Assembly (NCBI RefSeq): GCF_026151205.1
Contig: NC_087078.1
Coordinates: forward strand, 16,757,118-16,821,117
Length of the DNA stretch: 64,000 bases
From: Bolinopsis microptera
Lineage: Eukaryota; Ctenophora; Tentaculata; Lobata; Bolinopsidae
Direction: 5' to 3'
The notes beneath the pieces are model-generated. The model searched no databases. It was not told where the DNA came from and saw nothing but the letters and a program-made list of their open reading frames with translations. This document shows, in pieces, positions 46,816 to 60,140 of this stretch; the first letter of the stretch is position 1, and each line of letters begins with the position of its first letter. Made by a program: the position numbers and the translations under genes.

Positions 46816-48354
46816 GTCCCACCTTGTTTACTGGGGGTTTGTTCAGCAGATCAGTAACTGGAACTGGAAGTTCAACGAACATACGGACAGAAAGTTTTGT
46901 AGATTTGGTGCTTCGATCGGATACGTATTACGCAACAGGCATACATATTCCAAAGTTACATAAAAGAATTGATAGTCAGATAACAATTATAATGAGTCGT
47001 AACACAATACGATGCTCTTACAAAACTAGAATTGTTAAACTTTAATAACTGCATCACAATTCCCTGCGAGAGGCCTGACTATCCAGGGTCTGGCCGTTGG
47101 TATCAAATATCAAGGTGCTACTGCTTAACATTAACACACTGTAGTTTGACCATCATGACCAGCTCAGTCAGAAACAAAAGAGCTAGCCACCTGCCACACT
47201 CCACCCTGGAGTAGAGCGAGGCTAGCTTAGAAAACTATCTAATTTTAATGGTAGTGGTAAGCTGATCTAATGTGGTACTGTGGTAGTTGAATAGTTCAAC
47301 ATAGAAAACTCGCGACTGACAATTTGTTTGATGAAAATGTTAGGGTATAACCGTCATGACGTCACGACGTGAGCTTGATTTGATGTGGGGAACGGGCGGA
47401 CAAGTTACGATTTAATTTTAGGGAGTATTGCAACTTCAGGTATAATTATAAAATCGATGCATGATAATTTCGGTTTCACATGAAATCAACTCGCCAGCAT
47501 TGCGTTTAATTAAAGAGAACCATGAAAAGGACACAGGAGTGAAACCTGTTGGAACCGTGCTACTAAGTTACTAACATGACCAACTACCTGGGTACAATGT
47601 AACGAACAGGACAACAACTAAGGAGGTTTATTAGGGAGCCCGAACTGCGGGAGTAATCAGATAAGAGAGTAAGAGAGCGGCCCTGGTGATGTGATCTAGA
47701 GAGACACGGTCCCCCCGTACGTAATGGGTCAGTCAGTGTGGTGGAGTTATAATCCTCTAACTTTGTAATAAAGAGAGAAACACCTGCCTGGTAAATCCAA
47801 CCTGTCATAGGTTGCTGTTGATAATGTTTCTCGAGATGATCTCAAAAAGAATGATCCAGTAGATTTTCGGGAATAGTGGAGGTATGTTATTTCTGACGTT
47901 ATGTTGCGATTAACAATTTTAGAACAAGAATCAACGAAGAATATCAAGGAATGTGGTTTGTGGGTGGCGGTATGTTCACATGGTTCGGGTCAGGTTACAA
48001 CTGAGAACATTACTCGATCAAATCTTATCGAGTTTCATAAAAGGAGAACTTCGTGTTATCAAAGGCGACACGGATAGCTGATATTAAGCCGGAAGCCCGT
48101 GTTCAGTGGAAAATATCCATTTGCCAAGGACAGGGCGAAATAATGGGAGGAAGCTGAAAGAGAGCCACACTGTATAGTGTATGGTGAAATTGAGTGGACA
48201 ATAATAAAACGTAGTGGTAGCGAGACACAAAATGCAACCTAGTGCTAATTGGCAAATAGGAGGCCGGAAAACCAGTCAATACTCAGACAAATTAATAAAA
48301 TTTGAGTGGTGTTTACAAAAGGCGCACCAAGCTGGTTCTATCCACATAATCAAT

Positions 48355-48408
48355 GTTATTATGAGCTGGTTTTACCATGGTGCAACTGTAAAACCAGCTC
48401 ATAATAAC
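48355..48408. repeat. Perfect 21 bp hairpin, 12 nt loop
   Basis: The 21 bases from 48355 (GTTATTATGAGCTGG...) pair without mismatch with 48388-48408 (...CCAGCTCATAATAAC) around a 12-base loop. The arm length and loop resemble a short foldback or a small-RNA precursor. Nothing nearby marks it as part of a gene. Confidence 0.85.
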
Positions 48409-48684
48409 GATGCATCGTTGAATACTTAAAATTATGACCGAACATTTGGAGAAAATAGTTAGAATAGCGTCTAAACTGGTGGCTTGATTCTAACATTTAG
48501 CGTAATATGATCTATATCCCCCCGATCAATCGATTTTAACTCCTTGAATTTTAGTATCCTATTAGAGCAATCAATCCTTATATAGCCGTGTGACTATTTA
48601 GTACGTCAACTAGCAGCATTACGTGGGAGGATTGAGGAAGTTCTAAGATCTATGAATCCAAGATCCAAGATGATGAGATTATAT

Positions 48685-48885
48685 AAAGCTACTAGAGCAA
48701 ATATTTGTCATGTTGGAGCCGAAATTTGTCGGGCTAGAGCTGAAATTGGTCAGGTTATAAGAGTCGAGATAAGTAATGCTAAAGCCGAGATTGGTAAATG
48801 TAGAGTTAAAATTTGTAATGTTAGAATTCTGATTAGTAATACAAGAGCTAATATTCGTAATTCTAGAATGGAGATTTTCAAAGTT
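48685..48885 (+). repeat. Degenerate ~30 bp repeat, open on plus strand
   Basis: Units of the type GCTAGAGCTGAAATTGGT recur about every 30 bases. On the plus strand they keep a frame open from 48652 to 48957 and read as a periodic peptide (AEICRARAEIGQV, then VEISNAKAEIGKC). The minus strand is open too. It could be a coiled-coil-like repeat protein or only a decayed minisatellite; I favour the latter. Confidence 0.5.
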
Positions 48886-48959
48886 ATTTATACTAGGCCC
48901 AGAGGCAACATACATGTATATTGTATAAGTGCGGTGGGTGCGGAATCGCACTATTGACC

Positions 48960-50587
48960 TAATACTGCACTTTATCGCACCATTGTTCGTTATTTGTTCT
49001 ATCAGATTGAGAATTGCCCATAACTATGATAGTATGGTTAGGGTCGCAGCATCAAAAACATCGGAAAGAAAATATTACTTTAAAAATCAGTAAAACTCTT
49101 ATAGGACAATTTTCCTCCAGCAAAAATTCGAACGATAATTGAAACAATAAAAGAAGGTGAATTACTCGTCAAGCTGGATTGTAATCTGTCAACAGATTGA
49201 AATTGGGTCAGATATATTATTATAATACGAATATAATATTATATAGATATATTATATTAATACAGATATATTATACTTATAGTTAGAGTTATAGTTAGAC
49301 AATGGCAAGTTATAATATCGAACACTCTGCCTCAATATAATATAACGTTGCATTCAGTTCAACACAACAAATAACCATCTTATTGTAAAAACTAAAAACT
49401 AATTGTAAAAACTTGTATGAAGATAATTCTATACGCTGCCTCTGCTAGACTAGTCCTAGATATAGAGCTGAAAATAGAGAGTGTCAGCGTTCCGGTTAAA
49501 ATATGACCATTTTACTTTTCAGGCCTGAAATTAAAATGAAATGGGTGTGACATTTTCAAATTGTGGTACTACAATACGCATGCGGAAATAACTGTTCAAG
49601 AAACTTTAAGTACAAGAATGAAAATAATATGTTAAGCTGCAGTTTCATAGGGCTGGGCTACAGAATATAAATCATATTACCTATGTCAAGAACATTTGCA
49701 GGCGTCTGCCGAATATAAGCTTGTGCTAATGGACTATGACTGCAAGCTTGAGCAATATAGAGAGCAAACTGCTGAAAGTGAAAGTTACATCGAATATTGC
49801 CTATTTTGTCAGTACAGGGCCTTCGTGTCGCTGATCTAACTTTATTGAGTTCAGCAGAAGAAAGAGAGGAGAGAATTAGGAAAGGTTATTATCACGACAC
49901 TGAACAATATAAGTATTAATAATGACAACTTGGACCTACTCAACAGGACTGGATCATACACACTACACACTAGTACTACACACTACACACTCTCATTCAG
50001 CTAGTGTTGTGAGCAAAAAACAAAACCACTGGTACTGACTACTGGTAATGGAGGGAGTAATTTTATCGGAAAATAGTTACAAAAAAACGGTACTAACTCT
50101 AATGAGATAGCAGAAAGTAATTGCCAAACAGCAAACTATACACATTCTCTCTCACTGTGTCTGGCTGAGAAGAAAGTAGAATATATAGTGGTTCAATACA
50201 TTTATCTCACCGGAGCACTAGAAGGTCGGTGCACTACTAATGCTAATGCCCGCATGGAACAACAACTCATAATTGTGCAAGGCTGGGAGATAATTTGGCT
50301 AAGATTCAGGAGCTAAGAACTAAAATTGCAATTTACTAAATTTACTAATGCTCGTTGTTAGTAATTTTACCTTTTAAAAGTTTAAATGACCCACATATTA
50401 ACTTTATTTACGACTTTTGTAAAATATTAGGACCCTATTTTGTATTTGAGTTCCATTAAAGGGTTAATGGTGGACACCGGCAAGAGAACCACTAGAAAAT
50501 TATCAACTATTACCATCGCACACGACTTAACGTTAACGGTTCAACAATGTTAATTCCTTTACTTCAAGTGCTATATTATATTTACTA
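48960..50587. other. Gene-free AT-rich stretch
   Basis: Holds a TATAATATT-rich patch (49210-49280) and a short CACTACACACTA repeat (about 49960-50000). I see no gene. Confidence 0.5.
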
Positions 50588-50668
50588 GGCGGCGCTCAGC
50601 CTGTAAGTGTAATTCCGCTGAATCTCTATTCGTTTATGAACATAATAGCCTGGGATCCCCAGGTAATA
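50588..50668 (+). repeat. Dispersed repeat copy B
   Basis: Second copy of the repeat at 10309-10390, with GCTCAGCCTGT ... TTCGTTTATGAACATAATAG ... CCCCAGGTAA. It lies just outside the left end of the large inverted-repeat element. Confidence 0.75.
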
Positions 50669-50699
50669 TTATATATATATATTATATATATTATATATA

Positions 50700-53530
50700 T
50701 TATATATGGACACGTTCATTTGAGTTTGAGGATATTGGTAAATATAAGTGACCCTATTAAAATGCACAGTGTAGTCGAATTTGTCACACTATGAAATTAC
50801 ACAAACCCTTGATGGTTAGGATAATCGTCTCATCCTCTAGGCTAACTTTGTCACATAACGATATCTTAATCAGGTGATAAGATATCGCTTAAATACGGCC
50901 GGCACGTAAATGATTACATTGTCACACTATAAACATGTGACGGAGTAAATATGGACCCCTTGCTGCCGTTTTTGACCAAATTTTTGAGTGTCCAGTTGAT
51001 TGGATGGGTACATATGACCATTACCTACATATTTGACGACTTTTTTCGTTAGATGGTGCACTCAGGTTTACTCTGTCACACATTTAAAAAAATATGTGAA
51101 GAATGTTCAGGGCACCCTGGTAAGCAATGCTGAGTAGTGTAGGTTTATTTGATGGCCTGGAAGTGCTAGGAATTGTTATTATATTGCATATAGTCGTAAG
51201 GAATTAAAACACAGGAGGCACAAACAAGTTTACTTTGTCACATAATCTTGATGATATCTGAACATGTGTGAAATTGAACAAATAATGATATACCAGCTTA
51301 AACCCCTTATATTACGTACTATGGATCAAACAACACTGCTAGTACCATGCGCCAGTCACATAAATCATTATCGGGTGTAATATGTTAACAGTGTCACAAT
51401 TAAACTACCGCAACATGGTCAAAAATAGGGTAATTTCGTCACAAAAAAATTATTATAACTCTGTTAGCTCCTTGCTGGCAAAATAACTAGTTTATCGAAA
51501 TTGTTTTGATGATAAAGTTACATAGTATTTTAATAGAGGTATAGATCTTCAAAATAGGGACAAGACATGTTTACTTTGTCACATCAGTTATTATAAGAGT
51601 TAGGTAATCGTCATCACCTTAACAGATCTTTTTCGTAGTTTGGATCGATTAATATAGGCAATAAAGCATCCTATGCCAATTTTAACACACTATCTTGATA
51701 TTTTTGGGGCAGGAAAAGTTAATTTTGTCACATTTTCAGTGACTTTGACAAATTTAACCTAAAATTGTTAAACTTGAGCTCTGATGTTCTGGACAATATT
51801 CTACAAATCGTTTCGGAAAGAATGTTGAATTCTAATAGAGTTATAGATATCCAAAATAGGGGCAAGACATGTTTACTTTGTCACATCAGTTATTATTAGA
51901 GTTAGGTAATTGTCATCACATTAACATATATTCTTTTGCAGTTTGGATTGATTTATATAGGTAATAAAGCAGCTTATGCTAATTTTTACACACTATCTTG
52001 AAATTGTTGGGGCAGGAAAAGTTAATTTTGTCACATTTTTAGTGACTTTGACAAATTTAACCTAAAATTGTTAAACTTGAGCTCTGATGTTCTGGAGAAT
52101 ATTCTACCAATCGTTTCTGAAAGAATGTTGAATTCTAATAGAGTTATAGATATCCAAAATAGGGGCAAGACATGTTTACTTTGTCACATCAGTTATTATT
52201 AGAGTTAGGTAATTGTCATCACATTAACATATATTCTTTTGTAGTTTGGATTGATTTATATAGGTAATAAAGCAGCTTATGCTAATTTTTACACACTATC
52301 TTGAAATTGTTGGGGCAGGAAAAGTTAATTTTGTCACATTTTTAGTGACTTTGACAAATTTAACCTAAAATTGTTAAACTTGAGCTCTGATGTTCTGGAG
52401 AATATTCTACCAATCGTTTCTGAAAGAATGTTGAATTCTAATAGAGTTATAGATATCCAAAATAGGGGCAAGACATGTTTACTTTGTCACATCAGTTATT
52501 ATTAGAGTTAGGTAATTGTCATCACATTAACATATATTCTTTTGTAGTTTGGATTGATTTATATAGGTAATAAAGCAGCTTATGCTAATTTTTACACACT
52601 ATCTTGAAATTGTTGGGGCAGGAAAAGTTAATTTTGTCACATTTTTAGTGACTTTGACAAATTTAACCTAAAATTGTTAAACTTGAGCTCTGATGTTCTG
52701 GACAATATTCTACCAATTTTTTCTGAAAGAATGTTGAATTCTAATAGAGTTACAGAATATATAGATCTTCAAAATAGGGGCAAGAAATGTTTACTTTGTC
52801 ACATCAGTTATTATAAGAGTTATTATAAGAGACTATTTCATTCTATAATCATTGTTTTTAACCTATTTACGATTTCGTATCATTTTTTGTGACAATGTAA
52901 ACATCAACTGATCTTAACTTGCATCAACTGCATTGTCATCATATAAAGTTTTCCCGCCTTTCAAATCAAAATCAGATATAAATAATTCGCCCAAAATTTA
53001 AAATTCCATATATTGTGACAGAATTAACCTCATTTCCCAATAACCAAGTGCCTGTATTAGCGAACTATTCGAAAAACATATTTTAGGGCTATGATTGGTA
53101 GATCAACCATCAAATAATGAGTTAAAAGGGTTTTGAGGACACCTCACAGAAGAATAGAGGTATGGTATTCTGACTGTGACAAATTTACCCAAATATTGCC
53201 TTGTAACCGTTCGATCCGTGCCCTTTAACTAATGTTTTATCATAATTGTTAGATTGACCTAATCTACTATATTTCAGACCAAGGAATGATAATTAGACAA
53301 CTACAGTTAACTAAGTCACACAAAATGTGACATTTGAAACATTATAGTGCTTAACAACAATAGATTTTCTTTCTGAGCAGTGCATATGGGAGTATGTGTT
53401 ACGTGGCTAATGTCCAGAACTTCTGAACGTGCTAGGTTAATAGATGTCAAAATTAAGCCACTATCGTCGAAAACGCTATTATTTTTGTTTACCAATATCC
53501 TCAAACTCAAATGAACGTGTCCATATATAA
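50700..53530. mobile_element. 2.8 kb inverted-repeat element rich in TTTGTCACA
   Basis: GGACACGTTCATTTGAGTTT and the following bases at 50708-50742 are matched in reverse complement at 53488-53522, giving ~36 bp terminal inverted repeats. TATATA tracts flank both ends and may be the target. The interior has no credible ORF. The word TTTGTCACA (or GTCACA/TGTGAC variants) recurs roughly every 60-150 bases across the whole element. A 303 bp unit is tandemly repeated inside. It fits a large non-autonomous DNA transposon; the repeated word may be a transposase-binding motif (inference). Confidence 0.75.
51538..52832 (+). repeat. 303 bp tandem repeat, just over four units
   Basis: The marker CAAGACATGTTTAC occurs at 51561, 51863, 52166 and 52469, and as CAAGAAATGTTTAC at 52781, so the spacing is 302, 303, 303 and 312. 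The middle units are almost identical. Each contains two or three copies of the TTTGTCACA word and GTGACTTTGACAAATTTAAC. Confidence 0.92.
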
Positions 53531-53753
53531 TATAATATATAATATAATATATATATATTATGAAGTGAACACCTGGTGTTAAATAGAAGCGAATTCAGAT
53601 AATCAAATTATTCAGGCTCAGCCAGTTTTACGGTTGAACGGTTTTACATGAGGATCTCATTCTTTGTTGCAACTATATAACCACGAGAAACTGGCCGCTA
53701 GAGCCTAAAATGTAAAAGCTCGCGAAATTATTAAACAATTGCACTGGAAGCTC

Positions 53754-55309
<1,556 letters not shown>

Positions 55310-56212
55310 CTACAGCTCCTCATGGAGAATCCTGCCGTAGTCGGTAGCCTGGGACCCAACAAACACTTCGTGGTGCTCAATCACTTCCTGGTAAGACAGA
55401 ACCCCGTCCTTGTTAGTGTCCGCTTTCTGAAATAGCGACATATTAGTGTCACGTGATATTAGTGTCACGTGATATTAGTGTCACGTGATATTAGTGTCAC
55501 GTGATATTAGTGTCACGTGATATTAGTGTCATGTGGTATTAGTGTCACGTGATATTAGTGTCATGTGGTATTAGTGTCACGTAATATTAGTGTCGCGTAA
55601 TATTAGTGTCACGTGATATTAGTGTCACGTGATATTAGTGTCACGTGATATTAGTGTCACGTGATATTAGTGTCATGTGGTATTAGTGTCACGTGATATT
55701 AGTGTCATGTGATATTAGTGTCACGTGATATCAGTGTCACGTGATATTAGTGTCACGTGATATTAGTGTCACGTGATATTAGTGTCACGTGATATTAGTG
55801 TCACGTGATAATGGAACAGTTTTTACTTCTTTCAAGAAGTATCACTAATTGCGGACTATTTAAGCTACAGAGACCTTTGACCAGCAGATGTTTTAGTAGC
55901 AACATTGTCACTGTGGGTGTAGTTCGATACTCGTAGATGCATTCTGGTGTGTCATCTTTGGGTACGCCAGTGTGTAACAGGATCAACTATAATGGCTTCA
56001 TATACCATCGAATAACCTCTTCATACAAAAATCGGGGGAAAATCTAATTGGTTAAACAGAGAATATATTACCTCTAGCAGTGTTGTGCCTCCTCCAGACT
56101 GTAGTTTATCTCAGAGGGCACTATCCAGGCAGCCTACTTCTTCCGTGCTCAGGTAACCATCGTGGTCCTTGTCTTTGTTTTTCCTGGAAACTCTTCTTTC
56201 TCGCTCTACCAT
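55310..56212 (-). CDS. Calumenin/reticulocalbin-like, last two exons
   Basis: Exon 55426-55310 reads KADTNKDGVLSYQEVIEHH (a canonical EF-hand loop), then VFVGSQATDYGRILHEEL and TAG. FVGSQATD followed by an ER-retention-type tetrapeptide is the C-terminal hallmark of calumenin and reticulocalbins; here it is HEEL in place of HDEF/HDEL. The preceding exon, 56212-56072 (141 nt, phase 0-0), reads another EF-hand (DKDHDGYLSTEEVG) and then the linker WIVPSEINYSLEEAQH, but only after a one-base shift near 56128, which is restored by an opposite shift near 56081. The protein would be a soluble Ca2+ binder of the ER or secretory pathway. Earlier exons are not assigned; a minus-strand piece ending at 57674 (FDNSQLISSEELVSMITVLQ) before a GTGAAA donor is a possible EF-hand exon. 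The compensating shifts may be assembly errors or mark a pseudogene. Confidence 0.75.
55436..55812. repeat. 16 bp tandem array with CACGTG, ~23 copies
   Basis: The unit AGTGTCACGTGATATT repeats over 377 bases, with a few TCATGTGG and CACGTAAT variants. It lies within the intron between the last two calumenin-like exons. Most units contain the palindrome CACGTG, the E-box bound by bHLH-ZIP factors in general. Confidence 0.93.
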
Positions 56213-58379
56213 CTGAAATCATCGATGAGAACCATATCAATTGTACCAGGGGTGATATAGTATAAGGGGCCCAATCATACAGACATTCGTGTGGCTGTAT
56301 TTAATACAGTGTATTATGCGGTGAATATTTTAAGCGGTTTATGAGGTATTAATTTAAATGGGTCGGTGATAGCTTGACGTTGTTTGAATGAGTATATCTG
56401 TCAAAATGCTCGCAGGGAATTTATGGGCGCGCGAATCGTGTTATGCATGATTCATCGACATGTGGATAAAATATCTAACGGATTTAGTTCTGAGATAAAT
56501 AAGCGGATTAATGTGCAATTTCGCGTGTTATCGCCGCCAATTTGCGTATTATCGCGTTGTTATCGCCTGGAACATGCGTATTATTGCGCACGATTATCTG
56601 CCTATACATGGCGAGTATCGTGCTAAAATGCAGTAGCGAGTAATTTCGCCTTATTAGAGATAGTGAGTAATCTGCGTTAAAGATGATATCTGCGGAGTGC
56701 TTCACGTGCATTATAGTGGAATTTTATGTAGTGTAATTGTTGACATATGTTGTTGTATATACTGCAGTTCAACTCGATTCTAGATTCACTGCATGAGATC
56801 AGAAATTAATGTTTTAGACAGCAAATAAAAAAATTTAGTATTTGGATACCTATATATTAACCTTGAGCCTGACGCGCGACGCAGAGGCGATTCTGCATTT
56901 TCATTTTGATGTTTGACCCTTGCCTCACCAGAATATATCTATTTTTTACATCAAACCTAATATAGCCTTAAAGCTTGAATAGTAAGACACAAGCTCAACA
57001 TTCACTATTTCTATATTTCATTCCTCTTCACCCCTGTTTTAACGGCCGCAAAACTAGCTTATTTACGAATGCTGACCACCTGGCCACTCCTACCGATCAA
57101 ACCGAAACCATAACATTTAAACCTTCTATTCAATTGTAATTCAGGAAAATTAATCTAGTAATGCCCGCTATGGAAATAATTTTCGTTTCAATGAATAATA
57201 TATCTGAATCATACACATATGGTTTTCATTCTGTCTGCGATGGCAATTTGTATATCAGATATGATATATTCAAATAGTACACGAGTTTATTACTGTCTCA
57301 TTTTCAAGTGTTTGACACGCGCGGTGAGCGCGCAGCTTTTGTGGGTGGGATTTGAATTTACGAAATCCCTAGTTATGAATCTGCGCTCTACTAGGCGCTC
57401 ACTTAGGCTTAGTTACCAGCCAATTGTTACTTGGTTTTGGAGTTTGTACTCTTAGTATGTGGACCTGATTATAGAGTATTTTCTTCGATGCTTTCCGTTT
57501 TCAAAAGTGAGAGTGCTGGGATTCGATCATATAGATATTATGCTTCTGTAAGAGTGTATAAGATGTTAGACCTGTGTTACACACAGTGCGTTAATCAGGA
57601 TGGATCATTAGTCACCAAGTGAACGTGTGTCTATTGTTCGTTTAGCGCAATGGCCCTATCACACTTATTTCACCTGAAGTACCGTAATCATGCTGACCAG
57701 CTCTTCGCTCGAAATTAACTGGGAGTTGTCGAATTTGTTGGTTGATATAAGAACGAAGATTAAGTCACGTTATCATATAGGTCTTCTCTAAATAGTGAGC
57801 CCGTGAACCCCCTCATGTCAGGACAGAAATGTTCGCAGAGGTTAACGTAACACGACAGTTAAGACCACTTGGTTCCGATGGCTTCCGCAGGAGATGTTGG
57901 TTGAAAGTTATTATACATCGAACTTGTTTGTTTCCTCTTACCTACATTTTTGCTGACTCGACCTGCATCTGCAGCGAGTTGTTAAGTGAAATTATATAAA
58001 TCTTCTAATTGTAGGTATATTAAAGTATATTTAAAAATGTTAGGATTTTTTCCGATTTTGGACCCGGGGATATACTTTAATAGACTTTAATAGGGTTGGC
58101 GGGTGGGCCCCCCCCCCCCCCCCCCCCCAAATTTTACTCTTCTGGCACAATGAGAGCCAGGTTCCCTACTCTCGAAGCGGTTCCCGAAATAAAACGAGCT
58201 GTGGCACGTTTCTGCCATATCGAGGGTAAATAAGTTTTTATCACTTGCCATTGCCTCACTTCTTATTAGGAACTAGAGAAGTTCTCGCAAAACATCATGG
58301 CTTAACAAATGACAACTCTGATCGATATATCTTTTGTAAAAATCGTTCTTTAATCATTAAGGAGATGAATACATTTCAG
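56213..58379. other. Gene-poor stretch; TTATCGC-rich patch
   Basis: Between 56.50 and 56.70 kb words such as TTATCGCC, TATTATCGCG and TTATTGCGC recur, resembling a decayed version of the 63.7 kb palindrome cluster. A C run lies at 58111-58128. A possible minus-strand EF-hand exon ends at 57674. Otherwise nothing was identified. Confidence 0.4.
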
Positions 58380-59563
58380 AAGTGGCGTACACTCTGATTG
58401 GGTGAGGGAGGTCCAGCTACGATATAAGAAATATGCTGTTGACAAGAAATGCAAGAGGAAGGGGGCAGCAGTGAAGCAGAGAGCAGCATCGGATCATCCC
58501 CCAGTTACTGCTGCTGGTACCCAGACAGATCCACTGCACGCATTGCACTGCAAGGTAAGCTGCACCTGTATCACATATGAACAATCAAATTTCATCTGTC
58601 ATGATATGAGATCCACTGAATCCCTGTTGAAACAAAGCTGTTAAAATAGTGATATTCAGGATTGTGTGACCAATGCCATGCGGCATGTCCTGGACGAAAA
58701 GGCGGCGGAAATTGCGGAGATGAGGACCAATCTCCTCCTCCACCAAGCACCCTCTCCGACCCCAGCACCCGTCAGGTAGCATAGCAGAATAAATATGACC
58801 CGGTGTCCAATGTTTTTGAAATGGTTGAAAATCGTCATTTAGTATGCAGTTTAATTCCATTGTAATGTTATTGCCAGGGTTATGTAATATGTTTGTACCC
58901 AGGCTAACAATATTTAGTCAAATTTAAAACTGATATATAACACATCTAAATATTGCAGCAGTATCCTGATCAGAACCCCTGACCCCATCCGCTCTCGCTC
59001 GCGAACTCCCTCCGTCAGTTCAAATGGGCCAGGGTAAATTTTTAAGCCATAAAAGTAAATGAGTTAATGTATGTGGTGTTTTGGTAAGTCAACTAGTTAT
59101 TTTATTGATAAGAAAGGACTCTTATGAAGATTGGCGATGCGTTATATCATTTGTGATGAAATCTTAACACCATATTTATTTCAGACCGTCCCGTTCCAGT
59201 CACGGTACACCAGTCTGTGCTGTGCAACCACGATCACGGATTAATTCAGCAGCATCCAGGTATTAGGCAGTGAACCCCCCTCCTGGCTCTCCCTCCCTGG
59301 CCCTCCCTCCCTGGCTCTCCCTCCCTGGCTCTCCCTCCCTGGCCCTCCCTCCCTGGCTCTCCCTCCCTGGCCCTCCCTCCCTGGCCCTCCCTCCCTGTCC
59401 CTGCCTCACTCATTCTAATTTCAGTATCAGTGCGGACAACTGGGGGCCCGAATCTGTCATAGAAGCCAGAGTCCGCATGGCTGCTGAGAGGAAAAAAAAG
59501 GCCTCTCAAAAGAAGCTCACTGCGACTGAGATTTTCCGACAGCGTTGGGGAGGTTCAGTTTAA
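58380..59563 (+). CDS. Unknown basic protein, 5'-incomplete, 5 exons
   Basis: Exons 58380-58554, 58660-58775, 58959-59033, 59185-59259 and 59425-59563 (TAA) join in phase for about 193 residues; the first needs two bases from an exon not found. The N-terminal part is basic (WVREVQLRYKKYAVDKKCKR), the centre is Pro/Ser/Arg-rich (IRTPDPIRSRSRTPS) and the end is Lys-rich (ARVRMAAERKKKASQKKL), ending EIFRQRWGGSV. This suggests a nucleic-acid-binding or nuclear protein; no domain is recognised. It lies 578 bases upstream of, and on the same strand as, the transposase-like gene, so the two may form one mobile element. Confidence 0.6.
59272..59400 (+). repeat. 14 bp minisatellite CCCTCCCTGGCTCT
   Basis: About nine units alternate between CCTGGCTCTCC and CCTGGCCCTCC. 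It lies in the last intron of the preceding gene, directly before the acceptor of its final exon, and may act as an unusually long pyrimidine tract. Confidence 0.9.
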
Positions 59564-60140
59564 CTATAAAACTTGTAAATACACTGAATTTATTATTAAT
59601 TTTTGAAAAATTATGTGATGTTTGTTCCGTGATACTAACTTTTTTTTGTGACACTAATTCATTAACTCTATTTGTGATACTAATTTATTAACTAATTTTA
59701 TGATACCAATTTTGTGACACTAATTTTGATAGACTGTGGGATACTGAAGGGAAAAGAAGCAGTTCTAACGAGCTCTTCTCAAACACAAGGATATATCTTG
59801 TGAACTTGGCTGGTATATATGAAACATTTGACACGGAGTTGTAGAGTGAGCTATGTGCCTCGCCAGGGCTAAAGTAGTGAATGACCTTGCTGTACGGCAA
59901 GTTAAACAAGGATCTGAAACTACTAGGTTCCGTACAGGCTCAACTCTACACCCGTGCCAATATGTTCATATGAAAGCCTCTTGATTTATACTAATAATTC
60001 TTTAATTCTTTTTGCTCGCTTTCTTTTCACCCTTCCCCCTCTCTCGATATTTCATCAATTATCACATCCCAACATTTGAAATGTTTTCAAGTAAAGTTTA
60101 GCCTCAAGAACTTAACCTTCACGGACATTATAGTAACAAA

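Larger units (their letters stand above)
45116..48640. other. Gene-poor stretch
   Basis: Upstream exons of the acidic protein may lie here, but none could be picked with confidence. A short tandem (CTCGGGTAATGCCCGTTC, twice at 46406-46455), a minisatellite (46652-46815) and a hairpin (48355-48408) are the only structured items. Confidence 0.4.

Noticed and set aside
46540-47045. Open frames around the 46.7 kb minisatellite on both strands
   Set aside because: Frames arise from the repeat; the peptide has no start context, exon signals or family features.
57219-57622. Two short plus-strand frames
   Set aside because: No splice context, family motif or codon pattern supports them.
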